Source of the DNA: Chitinophagales bacterium
GTDB lineage: Bacteria; Bacteroidota; Bacteroidia; Chitinophagales; CAIOSU01
DNA length: 64,000 nucleotides
NCBI GenBank assembly: GCA_040877935.1
Contig: JBBDNB010000001.1
Span: forward strand, 110,855-174,854
Reading direction: 5' to 3'
The translations under genes and the position numbers were made by a program. Shown here piece by piece: positions 8,564 to 17,266 of this stretch. Positions within the stretch are counted from its first letter, which is position 1; each line of letters starts with the position of its first letter. Below the pieces are notes generated by a model. That model made no database searches and was not told where the DNA came from. It saw only the letters and a program-made list of their open reading frames with translations.

Positions 8564-10387
8564 TTATTTAGGAACGGGACTTTCAGCCAATACCTTGATC
8601 ATTTTTTCGAGTAGTATGTTTACTTCTATTGGCTTACTGACATAATCATTCATTCCGGCTTCGAGCACCCCTTCTTGTACATCCAGCAATACAGATGCAG
8701 TGAGTGCTATTATGGGTACATTTTTAAAGTACTCATCATCCATAGCACGGATATTTTTAGTGGCTTCATAACCATCCATTATAGGCATTTGCAAATCCAT
8801 TAAAACCAGGTGGTACTGCTTATTTTGAATAAGCTGACAGGCAGAACTTCCGTCTTTTACAATTTCATGGGCCACCCCGTTGTTTTTTAGAATTTTAGAA
8901 ACAACCTTGATGTTTATCTCATTGTCTTCTACAATCAGCACTTTAATGTTTTTGGGCAATTCCGGCAGCTGAGTAGATTTAGAACTTGCCTTTTTATCAT
9001 CAATCTTAACTTTGGTTTGGTCTTGTTGATTTTTGGCCAGCTTCAATGTAATTGTGAAGTAAAACAACGCCCCTTTGTTTTCTTCGCTTTCAACTTTTAA
9101 TTCACCACCCATCAACTGCACCAATTTACGGGTAATACTCAGGCCCAGACCTGTGCCTCCAAATTTTCGTGTTGTATTGCTGTCGGCCTGTTCGAAAGCC
9201 TCAAAAATTGCCTTTTGTTTCTCCTTTGGAATACCAATACCAGTGTCTTGTACCTCCCATCTTAAAATTAAATGGTCTTCCTTTGTATCAATCAGTTTGC
9301 AATTAAATTTTACGGTTCCTTTATCGGTAAATTTCAATGCATTGCTGATCAGATTGTTCATTATTTGGGTAAGCCGAACAGGATCGCCTATCAATACTTC
9401 TGCAGGTAATTGGTCAATTTCAAAACTTAGTTTAATTCCTTTTTCCTGGGCTTTATTCTGAAATGAACGCTGCAAATTATCCAATAATTTTTCAGGTCTA
9501 AAAGACACCTGCTCCAGTTGTATTTTACCGGCTTCTATTTTAGAAAAATCGAGGATATCATTAATCAACGATAGCAAGTTATCGGCTGAAAATTGCAGTG
9601 TTTCAAGATCATCCAGCTGGTCTTCGCGCGGATTGTTTTCGACCAAAAGATTGGTTAAGCCAATTACTGCATTTAAGGGAGTGCGCAATTCATGGCTCAT
9701 TGTTGAGAGGAAGTTTTCCTTGGCTTTTGAAGCTTGAAGCGCTATTTCTTTGGCTTGTTCTACTTTTACTAGGCTTGTCTTTAATTCTTCCGATTGTTTT
9801 TCCAGTTCGGTTTTAGCCACCTTTAATTCTTTGTTTTGCTGCTGCTCTGTTTCCCGTGCTTCTTCGAGGTTTTTAAAGTTCAGCTGTATAATGCTGTTGG
9901 CAATAAAGGCAAGAATAATTGCTGCAATTAATGAAAAAACATAGTGCCCCCATTCTGAGCTAAACCCTAATTGAACAGCAATAATAAGCCAGACAAGTGT
10001 TGTGATTGTGATAATTCCAGCAAACCAGGAACGCTTTATTACAATAATTCCCACTCCCACATGTAGTAATAAAATGTTACTTGTTTGCAATGGATCATTA
10101 TACAACCACATGTGCAGAAGTGTATTAAAATAGGGCAGTATAAAAATAACTCCGGTAAGTAATGAGGTGTAATTGTAGAGCGCATTTTCTTTTCTGAGAA
10201 TCAGAAATAAAGCGAAATATACAGTAGTTGCAAAAGAAGTCAGGGCAAGTATTATCCACTTTTCAGGGCCTTGCAGTAAAAAATAATTGTAAAATGTGAA
10301 AAAAGCAGAAAGTACAGTAAGGCCAAAAGCAGTAGGCTTTAAGCTTGTATAAGAGAATCTAACATGTGCTGCTTTAGGGTTATTCAT
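8564..10387 (-). CDS. Hybrid sensor histidine kinase / response regulator
   Basis: This is a 607-residue membrane kinase. About six transmembrane segments fill residues 20-170, followed by a coiled coil (170-225). The HisKA domain has its phospho-acceptor H232 in STMSHELRTPLNAVIGL. The HATPase domain has the N box NNLISNALKFTDKG and the G boxes DTGIGIP and GGTGLGLS. A C-terminal receiver domain has its phospho-acceptor Asp in LVLMDLQMPIMDG. No DNA-binding output or Hpt domain is present, so a separate partner is needed. The N-terminal membrane unit resembles a 6TM sensor rather than a periplasmic one. The signal is unknown. It lies downstream of the POT transporter gene in the same direction, about 70 bp away. 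Confidence 0.93.
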   Translation of the reverse strand: MNNPKAAHVRFSYTSLKPTAFGLTVLSAFFTFYNYFLLQGPEKWIILALTSFATTVYFALFLILRKENALYNYTSLLTGVIFILPYFNTLLHMWLYNDPLQTSNILLLHVGVGIIVIKRSWFAGIITITTLVWLIIAVQLGFSSEWGHYVFSLIAAIILAFIANSIIQLNFKNLEEARETEQQQNKELKVAKTELEKQSEELKTSLVKVEQAKEIALQASKAKENFLSTMSHELRTPLNAVIGLTNLLVENNPREDQLDDLETLQFSADNLLSLINDILDFSKIEAGKIQLEQVSFRPEKLLDNLQRSFQNKAQEKGIKLSFEIDQLPAEVLIGDPVRLTQIMNNLISNALKFTDKGTVKFNCKLIDTKEDHLILRWEVQDTGIGIPKEKQKAIFEAFEQADSNTTRKFGGTGLGLSITRKLVQLMGGELKVESEENKGALFYFTITLKLAKNQQDQTKVKIDDKKASSKSTQLPELPKNIKVLIVEDNEINIKVVSKILKNNGVAHEIVKDGSSACQLIQNKQYHLVLMDLQMPIMDGYEATKNIRAMDDEYFKNVPIIALTASVLLDVQEGVLEAGMNDYVSKPIEVNILLEKMIKVLAESPVPK

Positions 10388-10455
10388 TATTACATTGGGT
10401 TCGTGCTTTGTACGGAAAGATATCGAATTAGTTAAGCTAAATTTTATCTTTTGCT

Positions 10456-12033
10456 CTATTCAATATCTTCTTCTGACTGGATATAGACTTCTTCCCTATA
10501 GAATATTGCCAAAATTATAAATAGCACGGCAGTTCCGCACATAAGTGCAGCAAAGAAATAAAAATAATTGCTCCCCGTAAGCTTAAAAGTACTGAGTTCC
10601 GCTTTTTCAAAACTTTTAGTTTCTCCAAATGTCTCAAGTCCTTTGCGTTCAACATCTATCACTTGCATCAAACCGCTTTCTGTATCAATTTTCTCAATAA
10701 TAAATGTACCGTTCAGGGCGGTTTCCTTAGCAGCATCCAGATAAACGCCCTCTAATTGATCAATATTGATCTTCTGCCCTACAATATAATCTTCGGCATT
10801 TTTAACTTCAATGGCAGTATTTTTTCCGGTGATTACATTTTCTACCTCAATGGGTTTTATTATAAATTTATTCACTACTGTAGTGATGCTGTTTCCCAGC
10901 GAAACGGAAAGCATATACAATCCCATAATAAAGGATTTCATAGAATTTGGAGCCTGCGTATAAGAAAATTCCAGTGCAGTAATTGAAACCATTACTTCTG
11001 CGGCAGTAAGAATGGCAAAAGCCACAAATTGCCACATTATGCTTACCGTAATGCCATTTTGAATCAAACCTTCTGCATAACCTACAATCACAAAAGAGAG
11101 GGCAGCAATAAACATCCCAACTGTGATCTTCCACATGGGTTTTACCCGGCCAAAGCGGGAAAATAAGGGGTATACTAAAAAAGTGAAAAGCGGTGTAAAT
11201 AATAAAATAAACAGGGGATTGGCAGCTTGTATCTGTGCGGGCAAAAGTGTAAAGGAGAATCCAAAAATATCTACAGATTTGTCCATAAAACTGCTCTTGG
11301 CCTGCAAGACCCAGGTAGAAGCTGTTTGATCAAAAAGTGCCCAGAAAACTGCTATAAAAACATAAATAACACTTAGCGTAAGCACACATTTAATACCTCT
11401 TCTGCTTTTAATGTCTTTTAAAAATTCATTCCGCATCGGTCGGATAGCAATGAATTTCTTTCTCCCCAGCCAAAAAATAAAGGTGGCGATAAACATGAGT
11501 AATCCGGGAACACCAAAGGCTACAGAGGGCCCATATATTTGCAGAAGAAAAGGGGTAGCAAGAGTGGAGATAAAAGCCCCGAGATTAATTGACAGGTAAA
11601 AATAGCTGAACACTCTTTCTATAAGGTGCTTATTTTTGGATCCAAACTGATCGCCCACATGCGCTGAAACACAGGGCTTAATACCTCCCGATCCAATAGC
11701 AATAAGAGTGAGCCCGGCTGCCAGTCCATTTTGCGTTTCAAATAAAGCCAAAACCAAATGCCCCAAGCAATAGACTATAGACAAGCTCATGATGGTTTTG
11801 TATTTGCCAAAAACCAAATCTGATAATAAGGCGCCAATTAAAGGGGTGGCATAAACTCCGATTCCAAATGTGTGCAGCCAAATAGTCGCATCATTGTCGT
11901 TCATGCGCAAATAACCGGTCATAAAAACCACCAGTATGGCTTTCATACCGTAGTAGCTAAATCTTTCTGCGGCTTCATTGCCAATGATGTAGGGAATGCC
12001 TTTGGGCATGCCCACTGACCGATCGTGTGACAT
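10456..12033 (-). CDS. POT-family proton-dependent oligopeptide transporter
   Basis: This is a 525-residue MFS-type membrane protein with the POT signature GNEAAERFSYYGMKAILVVFM-like at the N-terminus, which contains the ExxER proton-coupling motif. The second signature is FSYFYLSINLGAF. It should import di- and tripeptides with protons. A polar stretch at about residues 390-480 separates the last helices, as in Bacteroidota POT proteins, and may form a periplasmic or cytoplasmic domain. It has its own TATCTTTG box just upstream and is not clearly part of the polyketide block that ends before it. Confidence 0.9.
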   Translation of the reverse strand: MSHDRSVGMPKGIPYIIGNEAAERFSYYGMKAILVVFMTGYLRMNDNDATIWLHTFGIGVYATPLIGALLSDLVFGKYKTIMSLSIVYCLGHLVLALFETQNGLAAGLTLIAIGSGGIKPCVSAHVGDQFGSKNKHLIERVFSYFYLSINLGAFISTLATPFLLQIYGPSVAFGVPGLLMFIATFIFWLGRKKFIAIRPMRNEFLKDIKSRRGIKCVLTLSVIYVFIAVFWALFDQTASTWVLQAKSSFMDKSVDIFGFSFTLLPAQIQAANPLFILLFTPLFTFLVYPLFSRFGRVKPMWKITVGMFIAALSFVIVGYAEGLIQNGITVSIMWQFVAFAILTAAEVMVSITALEFSYTQAPNSMKSFIMGLYMLSVSLGNSITTVVNKFIIKPIEVENVITGKNTAIEVKNAEDYIVGQKINIDQLEGVYLDAAKETALNGTFIIEKIDTESGLMQVIDVERKGLETFGETKSFEKAELSTFKLTGSNYFYFFAALMCGTAVLFIILAIFYREEVYIQSEEDIE

Positions 12034-12058
12034 CTGTTAGAGATTGCTTATCAAGCGG

Positions 12059-12066
12059 CAAAGATA
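12059..12066 (-). promoter_or_regulatory. -7 promoter element of the POT transporter gene
   Basis: The minus strand reads TATCTTTG, an exact TAnnTTTG match, 25 bases before the start codon at 12033 and just after the stop of the preceding gene (12076). Confidence 0.5.
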
Positions 12067-12075
12067 TAAATATAC

Positions 12076-12450
12076 TTAAACAGCTACAGCTGAAATAAAT
12101 GTGCCGGAAAATTTAAAGTGATTTCCACGGTTGCTGTTTAATGTGGCCTTGACTTGCACGGTATCATCCAATTTACTTTTGGTGATTTCAAAATGTAGAT
12201 CCGATACTTTTCCAGGCACAATGGTTTGGGTAAACTTTATGATTTTGGCTTCATTGAGCACAAGCGTTTCTTTGCTTTCACTGTTGATGATGTCGGTAAG
12301 CATTTGCACCATACAGACACCGGGTAAAACAGGATTTCCGGGAAAGTGGCCATCGAAAATGGGGTGTTGTTTATCAATTGTAATATAAACCAAAAATGAA
12401 TTTTCTAATTCTTTTATTGTAATTATCCTGAAAAGCTCTCGTTTCATCAT
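12076..12450 (-). CDS. Hotdog-fold 3-hydroxyacyl-ACP dehydratase-like protein with Glu replaced by Gln
   Basis: This 124-residue FabZ/FabA-type hotdog protein is the last gene of the polyketide block. The core reads HPIFDGHFPGNPVLPGV, so the catalytic His (H35) is kept. Fourteen residues further, where FabZ carries its catalytic Glu, it has Q49 (GVCMVQML). In FabA/FabZ the active site is built from the His of one subunit and the acid of the other. This protein alone would therefore lack the acid, and it may need a partner; the 24605-25072 protein has the opposite pattern. It is separated from the rest of the block by the AlbA_2 gene. Confidence 0.8.
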   Translation of the reverse strand: MMKRELFRIITIKELENSFLVYITIDKQHPIFDGHFPGNPVLPGVCMVQMLTDIINSESKETLVLNEAKIIKFTQTIVPGKVSDLHFEITKSKLDDTVQVKATLNSNRGNHFKFSGTFISAVAV

Positions 12451-12517
12451 GTTTTTTACTACGGGTTAAGTTTTTTATCTAAAGTTTATCTAACAATATG
12501 ATTTTTCAAACAAGATT

Positions 12518-14185
12518 TTAGATGTTTTTTTGCCATATTGGTTTTCTTGTAGTTCCTTTGTTTACAATGGTTTTACCCCTTTTATGCATGGTATAAAGTA
12601 AATTTCTCACCTTGTTTTCTTTCTGATGTTTATCTAAAACATTTGGAAGTATATCTAAAATAAGATTGTCTATATCTTTTTTTGAAGCAGAGCCATATTC
12701 CCCTAAGTATGATATTATCATGTCTTTATAATGTTGATCTTTAAAACCACGGTTCTTGACATAATCAGCTTTCTGGCCGGTTATTTCAGCAATACTTGAA
12801 GAAATATGAAAATTAGGTTTTCTTCCCTCAATTAATTTCTTTCTTCTTAACAGTTTTATTGCATCATTTGTAAGTGGTAGGTTCTTTTGTACTTTGTCTA
12901 AAAGAACAACTTCTGTTAAGCTCAACTCATCTTTCTTTTCGATCAAAAGTTTTGAATAATTTTCATCAATGGCTTGACCATAAATTTCAAGAACGACTTT
13001 ATCATTAGTGGACTTGGTATAATCAGGAAGAGGAAAAAAGCGATTTCTTTGTTCTATATACATCCTGTGAATACCATAACCCATAGTGTCGATCATATTT
13101 AGATTGACCATAGCATTTACTAAGCATTTGTTTCTGTATTTTTCCGGGGTTTTTTCCCCTGAAGAATAATCTTCAGCACTACCTTCAAAAAATCTACCTG
13201 CATTTGTAAATATCAATTTATTAGCTTTTTCGGTTAAAATTATTCTTGAATTTTTACTATAATCCTGATGAGCTATACAGTTGTTGAGTGCTTCTAAAAT
13301 TACTTTAGTATTATATTTTATAACTTCAGTTGATAATAGCGAGTTGTTTGGGAAAAATTTGTATTTGACATTTCTGATCTGCTTTAAAACCTTATTGATT
13401 GATAGAAACAAGGGCATTTCAAAATGATCATATGCCTGTTCCTCTACAGTATCTAATTTCCATGTGATCTGTGAGACAGCCGGGGAGATTAAATAGGCCG
13501 ATTCAGGCTTTCCTAAGAGAATGAGTGCGGTATTGGTGATTTTTCCGCCTATAGTGATTTTTGCTTTATCTAAAAAGGTAAGCGCATTCCAAGTATCAAT
13601 TTCTTTATAAAGTGAAGAACCTGCTTTCTTTTCTTTGAATTTTTCTTTAGCAAGTTGAATTGCTTTTTCGTCTAAATCATTAACTGTTGCTTTTTCGATA
13701 ATGTTGGCTGACCAGTCAATCTCAGAATTATAAATTGCTCTGTTGAAATCAGGATATTTTTTTAGTTCTGTAAGACTACTGTTAAATCTAATATAAGCCT
13801 GGGTTTTAAAATTTGTTGGTTCACCTTTAGCAGCGGGGATTTTAAAAACCTCTATATGTTTATTTTGGTAATTACATTCAAAATGTTGAAACCTGACCGA
13901 TGGAGTTAAAAGCCTTCTTATCCATAATTCAAGTTCCTCGTTACCCTCTTTTAGGTGTTTAAATCTATAAGGTGTTCCAATTACTTGATGGGTTTCGTCT
14001 TGTATTCCAAAAACTATATAGCCATAATCCTGATTTTCAATACAAGCAGCATTTGAAATGGCAAAGATGTATTTACCTAAGCGTTCATTCGAGGTTGCTT
14101 TACCTGATTTAAACTCTACCCATTCATTTTCCTTAGGTAGTTTAATTAATTTATCGACTAATGAGATTAGCTCTTGTGTATGCAT
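12518..14185 (-). CDS. ATP-binding protein with N-terminal AlbA_2 (Schlafen-like) domain
   Basis: This 555-residue protein has an AlbA_2 domain at about residues 10-135 (EWVEFKSGK, ISNAACIENQDYGYIVFGIQD). The middle region has a GHKL-type ATPase signature (LEALNNCIAHQDYS, LIFTNAGRFF). The C-terminal part, from about residue 420, looks like winged helices. Such proteins are annotated as putative transcriptional regulators or RecG-like, and several relatives are tied to phage defence. It lies between the LolB-like gene (8 bp away) and the dehydratase-like gene of the polyketide block. Its content is unlike its neighbours, so it looks inserted. Its function is not established. Confidence 0.85.
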   Translation of the reverse strand: MHTQELISLVDKLIKLPKENEWVEFKSGKATSNERLGKYIFAISNAACIENQDYGYIVFGIQDETHQVIGTPYRFKHLKEGNEELELWIRRLLTPSVRFQHFECNYQNKHIEVFKIPAAKGEPTNFKTQAYIRFNSSLTELKKYPDFNRAIYNSEIDWSANIIEKATVNDLDEKAIQLAKEKFKEKKAGSSLYKEIDTWNALTFLDKAKITIGGKITNTALILLGKPESAYLISPAVSQITWKLDTVEEQAYDHFEMPLFLSINKVLKQIRNVKYKFFPNNSLLSTEVIKYNTKVILEALNNCIAHQDYSKNSRIILTEKANKLIFTNAGRFFEGSAEDYSSGEKTPEKYRNKCLVNAMVNLNMIDTMGYGIHRMYIEQRNRFFPLPDYTKSTNDKVVLEIYGQAIDENYSKLLIEKKDELSLTEVVLLDKVQKNLPLTNDAIKLLRRKKLIEGRKPNFHISSSIAEITGQKADYVKNRGFKDQHYKDMIISYLGEYGSASKKDIDNLILDILPNVLDKHQKENKVRNLLYTMHKRGKTIVNKGTTRKPIWQKNI

Positions 14186-14193
14186 TGTTCAAT

Positions 14194-14823
14194 TTACTTT
14201 AACAAACCCAATCGAATATCGATTTTTTTATCCAAATGCCTGAGCTGTATTTCTGATGCAGACTTGAAGCGATATTTTTTGATTTCGATCACCACTTTTT
14301 TCTTGCGTTTTTTAAACTGCTCTATGCGTTTTAGCGCACCATCATTATTTACAAAATAGAACTGAGTGAGCTTTCCTGTTTTGTGGCGAAACACATAATT
14401 TCCAGTGTCTGGATTGTGAAATGATTCCAGTTGCGACAGATCCACATTACTCATCAGCAGCAATTGAAAATCATTTTTGATAACCTCTACCAATGCAGGT
14501 CGATTCATCTTATCCATGATTTTATGGACTTTAAAATCAGTGCCATCAAATCCAAAATCGAAGAATTTCAAACCCAGGTAGCTGGTGAGTATAACACGAT
14601 AACTGCTATCTGGCATTTGACGGATGGCCAAAATCCCCGAAACTTTTTCGCCATAAAGCAGTGCATTGCTTTTGTATATATAGGCGTGTTTTCTTTCGAA
14701 AAGTTTATTGAGTTCAGGAGCTGAATCGGTTCTTGCCAGTTGGCTGTATTCTTTAGTGGCACAACTGCTGCTCAGAAAAAGCAGGCTAATCAGCAGAAAA
14801 GGCAGCATCGGGAATCGTGGCAT
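14194..14823 (-). CDS. LolB-like lipoprotein of the polyketide cluster
   Basis: This is a 209-residue protein with a clear lipoprotein signal (hydrophobic stretch, then SSSCATKEY with C21). The remainder has the size and strand pattern of a LolB-like half-barrel: KVSGILAIRQM, SYRVILTSYLGLKFFDF and a basic tail RFKSASEIQLRHLDKKIDI. Aryl-polyene and flexirubin clusters usually pair a LolA-like carrier with an outer-membrane lipoprotein, and this gene overlaps the LolA-like gene by 38 bp. A role in moving the pigment or its lipid form to the outer membrane is inferred. Confidence 0.7.
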   Translation of the reverse strand: MPRFPMLPFLLISLLFLSSSCATKEYSQLARTDSAPELNKLFERKHAYIYKSNALLYGEKVSGILAIRQMPDSSYRVILTSYLGLKFFDFGFDGTDFKVHKIMDKMNRPALVEVIKNDFQLLLMSNVDLSQLESFHNPDTGNYVFRHKTGKLTQFYFVNNDGALKRIEQFKKRKKKVVIEIKKYRFKSASEIQLRHLDKKIDIRLGLLK

Positions 14824-15421
14824 TCAGAGTTTTTTCCGAAAATACGATTTTTGTATAGTCTCCGCTCATTTCATTCATTTGAATATGCTGTAATTGCAAT
14901 TCCTGGCGATCGAAAAACAATTCAATATTTTCAAGAAAATCTGCCATTTGACTTTCTACCGGAACTAAAACAACTTTATACATTTCCCCATTTTCAAAAA
15001 AAGTGGCTTTGTAATCACCACTCTCAAAGAAATTACCCGTCACCAGGTTGATCATCATATTGTTGATGGCAGAAAATGCCTGGTTGCTGCTGATATCGTA
15101 TTCTTTCAATTGCCCTTCATCATTGATCAGCATTTTATCCCCTTTTCTTAAGATGATGTATTCATAAGGAGTTTGATATTCCCACTTGAGATAATCAGGT
15201 GCTTTAAACAAAAATTTGCCCTTGCTTTCTATTTCATCTTCCAATACATCGAGGTATTTGTACTGGGTAAAAAGGCTTTTGATACTCTTGATGCTTTTGC
15301 TGCTCTTTTCAATTTCTGCCTGTATTTGTTTTTGATCTTTCACACGTGTAAAATCAGTTTGGGCATAAAGCATTTCAAAGCAGAGAAGAGAGATCAGGAA
15401 AATGAAAATATATTTAATCAT
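14786..15421 (-). CDS. LolA-family periplasmic carrier protein
   Basis: This is a 211-residue protein with a cleavable signal peptide (about residues 1-20, ending ...MLYAQ). The LolA-type domain shows IKSIKSLFTQYKYLDVLEDE, SKGKFLFKAPDYLKWEY and LINDEGQLKEYD. LolA proteins carry hydrophobic acyl cargo across the periplasm. In polyketide clusters of this type the dedicated LolA-like protein is thought to carry the pigment lipid. It overlaps the downstream LolB-like gene by 38 bp and the upstream deacetylase gene by 8 bp, so the three are translationally linked. Confidence 0.85.
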   Translation of the reverse strand: MIKYIFIFLISLLCFEMLYAQTDFTRVKDQKQIQAEIEKSSKSIKSIKSLFTQYKYLDVLEDEIESKGKFLFKAPDYLKWEYQTPYEYIILRKGDKMLINDEGQLKEYDISSNQAFSAINNMMINLVTGNFFESGDYKATFFENGEMYKVVLVPVESQMADFLENIELFFDRQELQLQHIQMNEMSGDYTKIVFSEKTLNATIPDAAFSAD

Positions 15422-16184
15422 AGGGCTTAAGATTTAAGAGTTGATCAGGCGAAAGTACCTTGTATCCATTGTCAGATATCTCTTCCAAAGTTTGTTCCAA
15501 AATTTGAGCTATGCGCTCATGACTGTCGTGAAATAACACGATTCCCCCCGGATGCAGATTTGAAATTACTTTATTGCTGACACTTTCGGTGTTTTTATTT
15601 ACGGTATCCATTGAGCGGATGCTCCAGCCAATGGCCTTGTAGTTTTTTCTTTGCACCGTTTTTTTCACAGCAGGATTTGTGATACCGTATGGCGGGCGAA
15701 AAAAAATGGGTTTTTTGCCGATCAACTTTTCAATCAGTGCATCGGTCTTGTCGGTTTCTGCAATCATCCCTTTTGCATTTAAAAAATCAAAAAAATACCC
15801 GTGCCCATAGCTGTGGTTGCCAATAATATGTCCCGAGGCATGTATCTGCTTCAGTATTTCAGGGTGCTTTTCAATATTTTCGCCAATACAAAAAAAGGCG
15901 GCTTTAACTTTGTGCTTTTCAAGAATATCCAAAACCCGGGGCGTGTATTCCGTAGGGCCGTCATCAAATGTAATGGCTACATATTTCTGATCGGCATCTG
16001 CCTTGTTGAAGGTTTTGAAATGAAAATGCAGTTGGATATCCCAGGAACCATAGCCAACTACCAGCAAATAGACCAGCGCAAAGGCAGGCAAAAAAAATAC
16101 ACTTAATCCCTGAAAATAAACAGCCCAAAGCAGGACTATGCCCAGGAGCAAAAAAAGAAAATTGGTTTTGTGATAAGGAGCCAT
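15414..16184 (-). CDS. Polysaccharide deacetylase (NodB-type) membrane protein
   Basis: This is a 256-residue protein with two N-terminal membrane segments (about residues 8-45) and a NodB homology domain. Motif 1, AITFDDGPTEYTP, has the catalytic and metal Asp pair. Motif 2, HIIGNHSYGH, supplies two metal His. Motif 3, FRPPYG, also follows, and a late LFHDSH motif supplies another His. It is therefore a probable metal-dependent carbohydrate-esterase family 4 deacetylase acting outside the cytoplasmic membrane. Its substrate in this polyketide cluster is unclear. It overlaps the LolA-like gene by 8 bp and follows the CLF-like gene by 11 bp. Confidence 0.88.
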   Translation of the reverse strand: MAPYHKTNFLFLLLGIVLLWAVYFQGLSVFFLPAFALVYLLVVGYGSWDIQLHFHFKTFNKADADQKYVAITFDDGPTEYTPRVLDILEKHKVKAAFFCIGENIEKHPEILKQIHASGHIIGNHSYGHGYFFDFLNAKGMIAETDKTDALIEKLIGKKPIFFRPPYGITNPAVKKTVQRKNYKAIGWSIRSMDTVNKNTESVSNKVISNLHPGGIVLFHDSHERIAQILEQTLEEISDNGYKVLSPDQLLNLKPYD

Positions 16185-16195
16185 AACATATCAAT

Positions 16196-17263
16196 TTATG
16201 ACACTGCTGACATTAAAATTAGGCTGTGATTCTGGGCATAATAATGATTGTAAATTAAAATATTTTTGACCTGGGGTATAACCTTGCCCTTGTGTATTAC
16301 ATACTCAGGCACAGTATTATGTTGCAACATTTTTGCAGCCAACCAGTTTGCAAATGCCCCGACAGAGTGATATTCTCCGCATAAGTGTTTGAAATAGCCA
16401 ATTGTATCTATTCCCAGATTAGCAGCCATTTCATAGTAAAGATGATCTTGTCTGTTGTCTCCATTTAAGCCGCATAGCAGCAAATCGATATCAGAAAATT
16501 CAAGTCCTGCATTTTTCAGCAATAGATTTGCCTTATCTGATACTTCAGTAATTGCTTCAGGTTTATAAATCAGTTGAGCTCCTTTGAAAATGGCCTTGCT
16601 ATGGTCTGATTTTTTATTGCTTAAAACAAAAAAAGCTGCCCCTTCTCCCAAAATACTACCACTGCTATCATGATTCAGCAAATTGAGATTATTCACCTCT
16701 GTATCCTTTTTCCAATATCCGAGCCTGCCTGTTGTTAAAAAATAATTATGAGTTGCTTCATCAACTGCTCCTACAAGAACATTTTCCGCAGTGCCTTCCC
16801 CCAGCATCATGAGCGCATCAAAAAGTGCATTTTCATATGAAAAGCCCCTGTGGGCATAAGTAAAATTGTAGTTCATGCATTTATTGAGCAAAGCTATCTG
16901 TCCACCTACTGTGTTGTGGGTAGATTGGATAAACGCGGTAGGATTGAGCAATTCTTCTTTATTTTCAAGAATTGAGGTGAGAAATTTTTCGGTATCTTCC
17001 AGACACCCCATTGCAGTTCCGGAAATTATGGCATCGGGATTGCTGATACCAGCTTCCTTCAATGCACGGTTTGCTGTAGCAATACCCATCCTCACAATAT
17101 GCTTCATTCTGCGCAGTCGAATGGGGCTGATGTATTTTTTGTACTCCGGTTTTTCTATCAATATATGATTGCTCACTTTTTCAATAGGTGTAAAAGGAAA
17201 AACTTCCTCAAATGTCGGTTGAGGCGAAATACAAGCACTTCCATTGATATATATGTTTTGCAT
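16196..17263 (-). CDS. Beta-ketoacyl synthase-like protein lacking the catalytic Cys (chain-length-factor-like)
   Basis: This is a 355-residue thiolase-fold protein aligned with ketosynthases along its length. Where an active ketosynthase has TACSSS, this protein has YAHRGFS, with His (H138) in place of Cys. The first catalytic His region reads LLLCGLNGDN instead of VHGTGT, and only the last His region is recognisable (GEYHSVGAFAN). It cannot carry out the standard condensation and resembles a chain-length factor that pairs with an active ketosynthase. The upstream ketosynthase gene (17267-18484) ends 3 bp before this start, so a heterodimer with that protein is likely. Confidence 0.82.
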   Translation of the reverse strand: MQNIYINGSACISPQPTFEEVFPFTPIEKVSNHILIEKPEYKKYISPIRLRRMKHIVRMGIATANRALKEAGISNPDAIISGTAMGCLEDTEKFLTSILENKEELLNPTAFIQSTHNTVGGQIALLNKCMNYNFTYAHRGFSYENALFDALMMLGEGTAENVLVGAVDEATHNYFLTTGRLGYWKKDTEVNNLNLLNHDSSGSILGEGAAFFVLSNKKSDHSKAIFKGAQLIYKPEAITEVSDKANLLLKNAGLEFSDIDLLLCGLNGDNRQDHLYYEMAANLGIDTIGYFKHLCGEYHSVGAFANWLAAKMLQHNTVPEYVIHKGKVIPQVKNILIYNHYYAQNHSLILMSAVS

Positions 17264-17266
17264 GGA

